This document shows, in pieces, positions 23,118 to 30,412 of a stretch of DNA of 31,284 nt (its first letter is position 1; every line of letters begins with the position of its first letter). The position numbers and the translations under genes were made by a program. The stretch is from positions 1 to 31,284 of the forward strand of contig JAEZNB010000092.1 of assembly GCA_023441965.1 (NCBI GenBank), given 5' to 3'. The notes under the pieces are model-generated. The model did not search any database. It was given only the letters and a program-made list of their open reading frames with translations, and was not told the DNA's origin. This DNA comes from Bacillota bacterium (lineage in GTDB: Bacteria; Bacillota; Clostridia; Lachnospirales; Lachnospiraceae).

Positions 23118-24005
23118 CTACACTTTCTCGCCAATGGTTTTTCCAAGAATACCGGATGGCTTCACAATCAGAACGATAATTAAGAGACTATATGTGATCG
23201 CTTCATACCAGCCCGGAGCAATATAAACCTTAACTAAAATCTCAATTAAACCAACCAGGATACCACCAATCATGGCACCCGGAATACTTCCGATACCGCC
23301 GATTACCGCAGCTATGAAGGCTTTCAGACCCATAATACTTCCCATATCAGTTGTAGCTCTTGGATAGGTACTGCAATACATCAGGGCCGCTACCGCCGCA
23401 AGTCCGGAGCCGATTGCAAAGGTAACAGTAATAATGGAATTCACTTTAATTCCCATGAGCGTAGCTGCCTGCTTATCCTGTGGAACCGCTCTCATCGCCT
23501 TACCTAATTTTGTTTTCTTAACAAAGATTTGCAGCCCAATCATAATGATCAGACCGATACCCAGGGTAAGTAAATATTTCACCTGTAAGGTAGCTCCCAG
23601 AAATTCCAGTGACTGCATCTTAAAGATCGGTTTAACGCTTTTGGGATTCGGGCCAAATACAACCATCGCCATATTCTCAAGGAATAGACTCATTGCTAGC
23701 GCTGTGATTAAGGCTGTCATAGCACCTGCCTTACGGACCGGCCGATACGCAATGACTTCAACGGCAACACCAACAATCGTACATATTGCGACAGCAATGA
23801 AGACAGCGATCCATGCAGGTGCTCCTGCTCTGATCATTAATGGTATTGTATAGAATAATGTATAAGCACCAACCATGATGAAATCGCCATGGGCAAAGTT
23901 GATCATTCGGATGATTCCATATACCATGGTATATCCAAGAGCAATTAATGCATAGATTGCACCCTGGTTCAAGCCATTTACTAAACTCTGAATAAATAAC
24001 GACAT
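23118..24005 (-). CDS. livH: Branched-chain-type amino acid ABC transporter permease LivH
   Basis: A 295-residue permease. QSLVNGLNQGAIYALIALGYTMVYGIIRMINFAHGD-type N-terminus and GLKAFIAAVIGGIGSIPGAMIGG near the end are LivH hallmarks. I start it at MSLFIQ, which has AGGTG 5 bases upstream and matches family length; the longer frame adds 13 residues with no good ribosome site. A 16-bp perfect stem-loop lies just upstream, between livJ and livH. Confidence 0.92.
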   Translation of the reverse strand: MSLFIQSLVNGLNQGAIYALIALGYTMVYGIIRMINFAHGDFIMVGAYTLFYTIPLMIRAGAPAWIAVFIAVAICTIVGVAVEVIAYRPVRKAGAMTALITALAMSLFLENMAMVVFGPNPKSVKPIFKMQSLEFLGATLQVKYLLTLGIGLIIMIGLQIFVKKTKLGKAMRAVPQDKQAATLMGIKVNSIITVTFAIGSGLAAVAALMYCSTYPRATTDMGSIMGLKAFIAAVIGGIGSIPGAMIGGILVGLIEILVKVYIAPGWYEAITYSLLIIVLIVKPSGILGKTIGEKV

Positions 24006-24070
24006 GCAAACACCTATCTTTCCGATTTTTTTCATAACCAGCAAAGCAGATTATCTCGAATCATGCATCA

Positions 24071-24105
24071 GACTACGACACAGGAACTATTCCTGTGTCG
24101 TAGTC
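24071..24105. other. Perfect stem-loop between livJ and livH
   Basis: Arms GACTACGACACAGGAA and TTCCTGTGTCGTAGTC (16 bp, no mismatch) around a 3-base loop. On the transcribed (minus) strand it is not followed by a T-run, so it fits a 3' stability hairpin for the livJ message rather than a simple terminator. Such hairpins let binding proteins be made in excess over their permeases. Confidence 0.7.
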
Positions 24106-24139
24106 CTTTTGCATATTGTAATATGTAATTATATCAGCC

Positions 24140-25330
24140 TTACGGAGCCAGGGTCTTTAACCACTTCACCTGACCATTTTCATAGGTATTGATTACAACG
24201 CTCTTAATCGCATTACGGTTTTCATCAATGGTAAAGGTGCCGCCTACGCCTGTGAAGGTCATTCCGGTCATACCCTTTACTAAGGATGCCGTATCCGTAC
24301 CGCCACCGATCTTCGCTGCCTCAACCAACATGTAAATCGCATCATAGTAAAGAGCTGCACATGCATTTAAGCTCTCTTTGCCATACTGACTGGTATATTT
24401 ATCAACGAAATTCTTAACTGCCGGTGCAGTATCTTCCGATGAATAGTGATTCGTGAAGAAGCAATCCTTAAAATAGTCTTCCAGACCGGAGGTATCGGAG
24501 CCGTCCCATCCGTCGCCGCCCATGATTTTGCCGGTATAACCCGCATCTCTAACCTGCTGTACAAATAGCGGAACTGTATCAAGGAAGCAAGGATAGAATA
24601 CGAAATCAGCGCCTGCAGCAACTACCTGTGAGGCCTGAGCTGTAAAGTCTGTATCCTTCGTTGTACATTCACCGATATAAGCAACCTCTATACCATAACC
24701 CTCAGCATTCTCTATGAAGGCATCCTTGAGTCCGTTGGAGTAGTCATCATCCTTCGCATAGATTACTGCTACCTTTGTAGCGCCCTGCTCTTTCGCAAAC
24801 TGTGCTGCCATCTTACCCTGGTAAGGATCGATAAAGCAATCTCTGAAGATCGTAGGTCCAACTTCTGTTACCTTCTTGTTGGTAGCACCTGCAGCAAGCA
24901 GTAACATGTTCTGTTCCTTTGCAATTTCAGCCATAGGTAAGGTTACGGATGAGAAGAATGCTCCGACAACAGCTTCCGGAGATTTCGGCTCTAAGCTGTT
25001 GTAAGCGTTGACTGCCTGTTTGGAGTCACTGCCATCATCAACGATTGCAACAATCTTCACTTTGATGTTACCGCCACTGGCATTAATCTCTTCCTCTGCC
25101 ATTTTAACAGCATTACTTGCCCCTTCTCCATAGATCGCGCTGCCACCGGTGAGAGAACATACCACACCGATATTTACAACGTTATCTTCTTTTCCCGAAG
25201 CTGCGGAGTCTCCTGCCGATGTCTTAGCAGTATCCTTAGTACCGGTGCTTTCTTCTTTGCCACCACAGCCCGTTAATAGGGAGCCGACCAGTACGGTGGC
25301 AAGTGCTAGTGATAATAATTTCTTTCTCAT
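24140..25330 (-). CDS. livJ: Branched-chain-type amino acid ABC transporter substrate-binding lipoprotein
   Basis: A 396-residue lipoprotein: signal peptide with lipobox LLTGC, a Ser/Thr/Lys-rich linker to about residue 48, then a periplasmic-binding fold type I (Peripla_BP_6) domain: NIGVVCSLTGGSAIYGEGASNAVKMAEEEIN-type start, DDGSDSKQAVNAYN, VVGAFFSSVTLPMAEIA and AALYYDAIYMLVEAAK. The start is the ATG 8 bases after GGAGG; the earlier ATG overlaps that site. The ligand is not certain. Downstream D-amino-acid and 5-oxoproline genes suggest a D-amino acid, glutamate-like compound or pyroglutamate. A strong terminator hairpin lies 32 bp upstream. Confidence 0.9.
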   Translation of the reverse strand: MRKKLLSLALATVLVGSLLTGCGGKEESTGTKDTAKTSAGDSAASGKEDNVVNIGVVCSLTGGSAIYGEGASNAVKMAEEEINASGGNIKVKIVAIVDDGSDSKQAVNAYNSLEPKSPEAVVGAFFSSVTLPMAEIAKEQNMLLLAAGATNKKVTEVGPTIFRDCFIDPYQGKMAAQFAKEQGATKVAVIYAKDDDYSNGLKDAFIENAEGYGIEVAYIGECTTKDTDFTAQASQVVAAGADFVFYPCFLDTVPLFVQQVRDAGYTGKIMGGDGWDGSDTSGLEDYFKDCFFTNHYSSEDTAPAVKNFVDKYTSQYGKESLNACAALYYDAIYMLVEAAKIGGGTDTASLVKGMTGMTFTGVGGTFTIDENRNAIKSVVINTYENGQVKWLKTLAP

Positions 25331-25357
25331 AACTTCTTCCTCCATGATTTTTTTAAA

Positions 25358-25428
25358 TAAAAAAGGGTTTCAGCCCTTATCAATAACTACCCAAGCAGGA
25401 TAGTCATTGATAATTGTTGAAACCCTTT
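25358..25428 (-). terminator. Intrinsic terminator/attenuator in the livJ leader
   Basis: On the minus strand an outer stem AAAGGGTTTCA/TGAAACCCTTT and an inner 13-bp stem TTATCAATGACTA/TAGTTATTGATAA (one G-T pair), separated by a 4-by-4 internal loop, followed by TTTTTTATTT. It ends about 28 bp before the livJ start codon, so transcripts for livJ must pass through it. A tiny frame (MERKGFNNYQ) overlaps the 5' arm but has no ribosome site. Confidence 0.75.
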
Positions 25429-25518
25429 CGTTCCATCTAATATTCTACTATTATATAAATGTATTATATAAGTCTAGAAAGCTGCTCTTAGATGCTGAAC
25501 TATTTATTTATAAAGGGT

Positions 25519-25547
25519 ATTATATTACGAAAAAGCAAATAATGCAA
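25519..25547 (-). promoter_or_regulatory. Candidate promoter of the liv-dat-pxp cluster
   Basis: On the minus strand TTGCAT (25542-25547), a 17-bp spacer and a perfect TATAAT (25519-25524). The -35 is weak. It would give a leader of about 180 nt containing the terminator hairpin. Two more TATAAT boxes in the AT-rich stretch 25441-25480 lack -35 partners. Confidence 0.45.
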
Positions 25548-25573
25548 CATAAATTTTTAGTAACATTGGGGGA

Positions 25574-25747
25574 GGTGACCGGTGAGATGGGGACGGGGTG
25601 ACAAGGGGAGGTGACAGGAGCGAGGTGACAAGGGGACGGTGACAAGGGGACGGAGGTGCTGTCACATTTCATTGTGACATCTCCTCCGTCCCCTTGTCAC
25701 CTCCGTCCCCTTGTCACCTCCCCTTGTCACCCCGTCCCCTTGTCACC
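25574..25747. repeat. REP-like palindrome cluster R5, mirrored ladder
   Basis: About 174 bp, essentially one large inverted repeat. The core hairpin 25639-25700 has arms GTGACAAGGGGACGGAGG and CCTCCGTCCCCTTGTCAC. Outside it, units are stacked on both arms in mirrored order, and 28 bp at 25589-25616 are perfectly complementary in reverse to 25712-25739. It ends 3 bp from the stop codon of the alcohol dehydrogenase gene. The 420-bp gap 25331-25750 holds this cluster, the candidate liv promoter and the leader terminator. Confidence 0.92.
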
Positions 25748-25750
25748 ATA

Positions 25751-26851
25751 TCATCCTAACGACACCTTATAGATATCGATCAGATCTTCCTTGCTTGGTA
25801 TGACCGCACAATTTATGATATTCTTTGCATTGAACGCAATGCTTGCGAAGGATTCAATTTCTTCGTCGCTTAAACTCTCTTTCTCACCTAATAGCTCCTC
25901 TAATTCTTTGGCGAACTGATCCACCGAGGTTAGGCTCATACTCGATAGGATTCTCTGAATCAACGTATCGTTTGACTTTTCTACAAACCTCATGAAATTC
26001 GCTAATAAGAGTCCATTTGCACGCCCGTGATCAATGTCACGGAAATAGGTAAGCGAATATCCCATGGAGTGAACTGCGGTGGTTCCTGTGTGAGCGATCA
26101 CCATTCCTGCAAGTGTGGAGGCATATAATAAATCTCCTCTTTGTTCCGGTGATAAGGAACCTGCTTTCAATGCTTCTACATTTTGCATAAGGTAGCCGAT
26201 ACTCTCTTTCGCAAGAGCATCGGTAAGAATCGTCGCACGTTTCGATAGCATTCCCTCCACCGCATGGGACAGTGCATCAATCGCTGTATTAATCGTCACT
26301 GTTTTGCTTAAGGATTTCATATAGGTCGGATCACAATATGCTATGGTAGGGAACAGTACCGATGAAGCCATACTCGTTTTCGATTGTGCCTGATCATTGG
26401 TCAAAATCGCATACGGGGTGACCTCCGAGCCGGTTCCTGCGGTTGTTGGAATATGAACCATAGGTAATACTTTTTGCTCATACTGACCGGAGAATAAATT
26501 CTCTCTCGTTACCTCCTGTGCCGCCAACAGGGCAATTGCTTTTCCGGCATCCATAGGCGAACCTCCCCCAATGGAAATGATGAACTCTACTTGTTCCTTC
26601 TTTGCCAAAGCTGCTCCTTCATAGACACAGTCAATCGTCGGATTGCTCATAACCTGGTCATATACGACATAATCAATCCCCATACCGGTAAGTACCTGAA
26701 TCACATCCTCTTGAGAACCGTTCGCTTTCGCAGAATTTTTCCCTGTAACCAGCATTGCCTTCTTCCCAAGACCCCTCATGCTTTCTTTTTGGTTGATCAC
26801 ACAACCAAGACCCATGATAACCTTAGTCGGCATATAGAAATTTACATTCAT
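25751..26851 (-). CDS. Iron-containing alcohol dehydrogenase
   Basis: A 366-residue group III alcohol dehydrogenase. NFYMPTKVIMGLG is the usual N-terminus, ISIGGGSPMDAGKAIA the NAD-binding GGGS motif, IPTTAGTGSEVTPYAIL the second hallmark, and AIDALSHAVEG with HSMGYSLTYFRDIDHGRANG the Asp/His metal ligands. The start at MNVNFYM is chosen by alignment to the family; a frame starting 4 codons earlier exists and neither has a strong ribosome site. It has its own promoter at 26925-26953 and no cotranscribed partner, so the physiological alcohol (butanol, propanediol or other) cannot be named. The stop is 3 bp from cluster R5. Confidence 0.85.
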   Translation of the reverse strand: MNVNFYMPTKVIMGLGCVINQKESMRGLGKKAMLVTGKNSAKANGSQEDVIQVLTGMGIDYVVYDQVMSNPTIDCVYEGAALAKKEQVEFIISIGGGSPMDAGKAIALLAAQEVTRENLFSGQYEQKVLPMVHIPTTAGTGSEVTPYAILTNDQAQSKTSMASSVLFPTIAYCDPTYMKSLSKTVTINTAIDALSHAVEGMLSKRATILTDALAKESIGYLMQNVEALKAGSLSPEQRGDLLYASTLAGMVIAHTGTTAVHSMGYSLTYFRDIDHGRANGLLLANFMRFVEKSNDTLIQRILSSMSLTSVDQFAKELEELLGEKESLSDEEIESFASIAFNAKNIINCAVIPSKEDLIDIYKVSLG

Positions 26852-26924
26852 TTGTATTACCATACCTTTCTTAAACTGTAAAATTGAACCAAATCATCAT
26901 AAAGCTTTCATTCCATTGCTCTAA

Positions 26925-26953
26925 AACATAATGAACCTAATAGCTCTTGTCAA
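26925..26953 (-). promoter_or_regulatory. Promoter of the alcohol dehydrogenase gene
   Basis: On the minus strand a perfect TTGACA (26948-26953), a 17-bp spacer and TATGTT (26925-26930), about 74 bp upstream of the chosen start. I see no terminator for the arabinofuranosidase gene in the remainder of this 226-bp gap. Confidence 0.6.
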
Positions 26954-27077
26954 TGGCTGGTAGCGTATTATCCAACACATTAGCTCCCTACACACAATCC
27001 TCCAGAGGTGTATAGACAAGATTTTCAGGTCATATCTACATTCCGGTGACCCAGGGAATCGTGATGAAACCTGTTCC

Positions 27078-28601
27078 TTAATTTACCTTGTACCGCAATA
27101 CGTTCCAGCTAAGCGGAGGTAATACGATCTGATCAGAAAGCTCAAGGCTCTTCGGAACAATACGATTGGGATTCTTAGGGCTATTCGTCGCCAGGGCCTG
27201 TACATCATACATTTGGATATGCTCCATAAGCTCTACATATTCAAACTGAAGCTGGCAATCAAGCTCAACATGTTCACGTACATCCAAATTTACAGCAAAG
27301 ACAGTAACGATCCCTGCCTCCTCGTCATATACACCCGCAGTCTGAATATAGGGCTGCTCACCGTATCCATCTGTTTTCTTCATTGGGCTATCAAGTGCAG
27401 GACGAAGTGCCACACCATTTGCATAGGTTGCAGCCTGTTGGAAGGGATAGAAGGTTGTTTGCCTGAAGGCACAATCAGCATCTACTCCAACCACACTGCC
27501 TATTACTATGGACTGGCAAGCAATCTTTACACGGTCACATTTATTGATAAAGGTGATCAGAATACTGCCATACAATACTGCATCGATCATATTCATTCTG
27601 AAAGCAAGCCTATCGCCTTCCGGCTCGGTAAATTCTGTCCAGTCACATCCCTCTGCTTTGGCGGTATGACTGGGAAGGACCCCCCACTCATCAAAGCAAA
27701 TATGGATGGACTTATCGGAGTATTTCAATCCCTTGACATAATCGGCCGCAGCGCATACGGTATCTATGAAAGAGGATAAGTCCTGAGAAATACAAGGAAG
27801 ATCCTCCGGTGTAAACTGCGCCGGGAATGCGGTACCCTTCACGCTCTCCGGATCATAGCTGTAGTATCTATGCAGGGATAGATAATCAATCTTATCATAG
27901 CACTGCTCCAATACGACGCGATCCCATTCAGGGAAGGAAGGATGCGACTTGTCATTAGCACAGCTTCCGCAGGCTATGAGCTCAATGTCGGAATCAATGG
28001 CCCGCATCTGCTTCGCAGCCTCATATGCAATTCTACCATATTCATAAGCAGTCTTCTCACCGATCTGCCAGGTGCCGTCCATCTCATTGCCAAGGCACCA
28101 CATCTTTATATGATGTGGCTTCTCGTAACCGTTTTCTTTACGCAGCTCACTGAAATATGTACCACCTTCCACATTTGTATATTCTATTTCATAGGAAGCC
28201 TCCTCAGGTGTGCCGGTACCAAGATTTACTGCCAGAATCGGATCGGAACCGACTTTCTTAACCCAGTCGGTATATTCATTTATACCCATGTGATTGTTCT
28301 CTACACGTTTCCAGGCCTTATCCATCCGAACCGGACGTTTCTCCTTGGGTCCGATTCCATCCATCCAGTTATAGTTTGATACGAAATTACCACCCGGATA
28401 TCTTACTGCTGTCGATCTTAAATCCCTCATAAGCTCCATTACATCCTTGCGGAAGCCCTGCTCATCAGCAGTTGGGTGTTCCGGTTGATAGATATGACCG
28501 TATACGATATTTCCGATCGGCTCTATAAAGGTACTGAATAATCGCTTGTCAACTTTGGCTATGGTATAGTCCTTGTCCAGCTTTAATCTTGCCTTTTTCA
28601 T
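27078..28601 (-). CDS. abfA: Alpha-L-arabinofuranosidase, glycoside hydrolase family 51
   Basis: A 507-residue intracellular GH51 enzyme without a signal peptide. Family blocks are RLFSTFIEPIGNIVYGHIYQPEHP-type N-terminus, AVRYPGGNFVSNYNWMDGIGP, NLGTGTPEEA, the acid/base Glu173 in WCLGNEMDG and the nucleophile Glu305 in ICFDEWGV. The C-terminal 130 residues are the expected beta-sandwich ending LPPLSWNVLRY. It would release arabinose from arabino-oligosaccharides brought into the cell. GGGGG lies 9 bases before ATG. Length is normal. No other carbohydrate genes are adjacent, so it appears as a single-gene unit behind a candidate promoter at 28690-28719. Confidence 0.92.
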   Translation of the reverse strand: MKKARLKLDKDYTIAKVDKRLFSTFIEPIGNIVYGHIYQPEHPTADEQGFRKDVMELMRDLRSTAVRYPGGNFVSNYNWMDGIGPKEKRPVRMDKAWKRVENNHMGINEYTDWVKKVGSDPILAVNLGTGTPEEASYEIEYTNVEGGTYFSELRKENGYEKPHHIKMWCLGNEMDGTWQIGEKTAYEYGRIAYEAAKQMRAIDSDIELIACGSCANDKSHPSFPEWDRVVLEQCYDKIDYLSLHRYYSYDPESVKGTAFPAQFTPEDLPCISQDLSSFIDTVCAAADYVKGLKYSDKSIHICFDEWGVLPSHTAKAEGCDWTEFTEPEGDRLAFRMNMIDAVLYGSILITFINKCDRVKIACQSIVIGSVVGVDADCAFRQTTFYPFQQAATYANGVALRPALDSPMKKTDGYGEQPYIQTAGVYDEEAGIVTVFAVNLDVREHVELDCQLQFEYVELMEHIQMYDVQALATNSPKNPNRIVPKSLELSDQIVLPPLSWNVLRYKVN

Positions 28602-28689
28602 CTAATTGATCCCCCTTCTATCAGCATGTCCATTTATTATGTTGAAGTATTCTTCTGATGCCTTCTAAGCAAAATAAATCTCCACCTAT

Positions 28690-28719
28690 ACTATATATGA
28701 AAAACAACCTATTAATCAA
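28690..28719 (-). promoter_or_regulatory. Candidate promoter of the arabinofuranosidase gene
   Basis: On the minus strand TTGATT (28714-28719), an 18-bp spacer and TATAGT (28690-28695), 89 bp upstream of the start codon. Moderate match on both hexamers. Confidence 0.4.
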
Positions 28720-28737
28720 TGTATTATCCTATGTACA

Positions 28738-30165
28738 TCAGTTCATCAAGGAGGGATTGTTTACCACCCCAAGGAATAGGATGACCTCCTCCTTGGATAC
28801 TACAAATAGGAACGGACGGTTCAGGTTGAATTCCACAACCTCCTCCGTCCCCGGTGCAGCCCCGAAATAGATCAAATTCGTAAAGGCCCCCGCTTCGATT
28901 CCTTTCTCATCAATGCCCACATGAGTCTCATGTACCACCTCAGAAAGATAGGCAGTCTCCGTATCCATGGCCTCAGAAAAATCGGCATCCTGCGCAAAAG
29001 CCGTGGTGATGCCCATATCTCTTAATATCTCTTTAAACGGAAAGCTGCTTCCGAAAGAGAACTTCGGAATATGAAAATTTATCTGTGCGCTTTTCTCTTC
29101 CTTGCTATACAAAGCCTCTTCCAGCAATTGCGGAGAATTCAGGAGATCATCCGGCTTCATGCCCTCATCCGGAAGGATAAACTGTACCTCCAAATAGCCT
29201 TTGGTATATAGCTTAGCAGATAAAAAGCCCTCCTCCTTCACATAGCTGTAAGGATTTATGGTCCGGTGCAGATATTCACAGGCGACTTCAGAATGATCGG
29301 TCAGATAGAAGGGCTCCGTCTCAATCTCCTCCTCTTGAAACAGATCCAACCACTCATCCTTAAGATAGATGGTACTGATGATGGAGAAGATCTGCTCCGG
29401 AGCTGTAGTTATATCCGGCTGCATCAATTTACCTGTGTTCTCATAGATCCACTGACTCATCAGCTCACCGGTTTCCTTGTCACTAAAATCCACCTCATAA
29501 AGAGAAGCATAGAATTGCTTTGCTGCTGTATCAAGGTATTCCTTCCTAAATCGGATATCCTTATCCAGCCACAGGGAGTCAGCTATGGTCAGCTTTGAGA
29601 TAGCGTCGTATGTATATAACAGCTGAAAGAGCTTTTCGTTTTCAGTGGCAAGATAATCGATGTCCTTATCCTGAAGATAAAGGGTCTCCATGATTTCCTC
29701 CCTGGTAGCCCCCTTAGCTCCTGCGGCAGCCAAAGCCAAGGCCATTTGGATATTGATCGGAGATATCATCACATTCTCTTCCCGTCCGACTAAGGCTTTG
29801 GCAGACAGCTCCGCCGAAAATGCTTTCAACGAGGCAATATACTGCGGATCTATTGACATCCTCAATTCATACCGGGATATCATTTCATCTCTGACCGGAA
29901 AAACCGGTGCGGCCACTGCCTTATGAAAAACCTCGATGATATTTTCTTCCTGCTTGGGAAATACTTCATAGGATGGTTCATCCAATAAAGAATCCTCCTT
30001 CGACGGAGTAGGCGTTGGTGTAATCGGGGGGTTATAGTCTTGCTCCTTTATTTCCTTATCCGATGGCATGTTAACTGCATGCTCCGAACTGTCATCCTTA
30101 TGCTTGCAGGCTGTGAGCTGAACCATCATTGCTATACATAGAATCAGAACAATCGCTTTCTTCAT
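28738..30165 (-). CDS. Lipoprotein serpin (serine/cysteine protease inhibitor)
   Basis: A 475-residue surface lipoprotein. A signal peptide ends in lipobox LTAC (Cys20), followed by a Pro/Thr linker (PPITPTPTP) and a serpin domain from about residue 100. Serpin hallmarks are NVMISPINIQMALALAAAGAKGATREEIM, TIADSLWLDKDI, IISTIYLKDEW, and the C-terminal FNLNRPFLFVV signature. The reactive loop hinge is DEKGIEAGAFT (419-429): the small residues at P12-P10 and Thr at P8 fit an inhibitory serpin, but P14 is Ile instead of Thr/Ser and P9 is Phe, which may slow loop insertion. The likely scissile region is around YFGAAP. GGAGG lies 7 bases before ATG. It may protect the cell surface against host or rival proteases. 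Confidence 0.9.
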   Translation of the reverse strand: MKKAIVLILCIAMMVQLTACKHKDDSSEHAVNMPSDKEIKEQDYNPPITPTPTPSKEDSLLDEPSYEVFPKQEENIIEVFHKAVAAPVFPVRDEMISRYELRMSIDPQYIASLKAFSAELSAKALVGREENVMISPINIQMALALAAAGAKGATREEIMETLYLQDKDIDYLATENEKLFQLLYTYDAISKLTIADSLWLDKDIRFRKEYLDTAAKQFYASLYEVDFSDKETGELMSQWIYENTGKLMQPDITTAPEQIFSIISTIYLKDEWLDLFQEEEIETEPFYLTDHSEVACEYLHRTINPYSYVKEEGFLSAKLYTKGYLEVQFILPDEGMKPDDLLNSPQLLEEALYSKEEKSAQINFHIPKFSFGSSFPFKEILRDMGITTAFAQDADFSEAMDTETAYLSEVVHETHVGIDEKGIEAGAFTNLIYFGAAPGTEEVVEFNLNRPFLFVVSKEEVILFLGVVNNPSLMN

Positions 30166-30183
30166 GAATTAACCTCCATTATT

Positions 30184-30235
30184 GTGACATGGGGACGTGT
30201 GACAGGGGGACGGAGTTATTGTCACATACGGTCAC
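30184..30235. repeat. REP-like palindrome cluster R6
   Basis: GTGACATGGGGACGTGTGAC followed by AGGGGGACGGAGTTATTGTCAC and a degenerate GGTCAC end. It abuts the ribosome site of the serpin gene on one side and the captured transposase fragment on the other. Confidence 0.85.
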
Positions 30236-30338
30236 TTATCATCCTCATCCCAATTTATGTATCGAATAAATTCTCTGACTGCATTTTCTCTATTTGTGCC
30301 TAAGGTACTTAAAATGAAGTCAGTTTCAGTTATGCTAT
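30233..30338 (-). pseudogene. 106-bp fragment of the RAYT gene between two repeats
   Basis: This stretch matches 30624-30729 inside the intact transposase gene at 104 of 106 positions (two substitutions near its right end). It corresponds to roughly residues 149-182 of the transposase. It is bounded by repeat R6 on the left, where the final GTCAC of the repeat overlaps the first CAC of the fragment, and by R7 on the right. It has no start and is not expressed as a protein on its own. The 244-bp gap between transposase and serpin holds only this fragment and the two repeats. Confidence 0.92.
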
Positions 30339-30342
30339 GCGT

Positions 30343-30412
30343 GTGACAGGGGGACGGAGTTATTGTCACATGGTGACAGGGGGACAGGTGACGCGGGACG
30401 GTTTTGCTGTCA
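30343..30412. repeat. REP-like palindrome cluster R7
   Basis: GTGACAGGGGGACGGAG then TTATTGTCAC, followed by GGTGACAGGGGGACAGGTGA and a GCGGGACGGTTTTGCTGTCA end. The terminal TGACA of this last unit supplies the TGA stop of the transposase gene. Confidence 0.85.

Noticed and set aside
25331..25518. T-box or known amino-acid riboswitch before livJ
   Set aside because: No T-box consensus or recognisable aptamer core; only the terminator hairpin can be supported.
25407..25601. 64-residue plus-strand open frame in the livJ-alcohol dehydrogenase gap
   Set aside because: AT-rich leader and repeat sequence read through by chance, no ribosome site, no family match.
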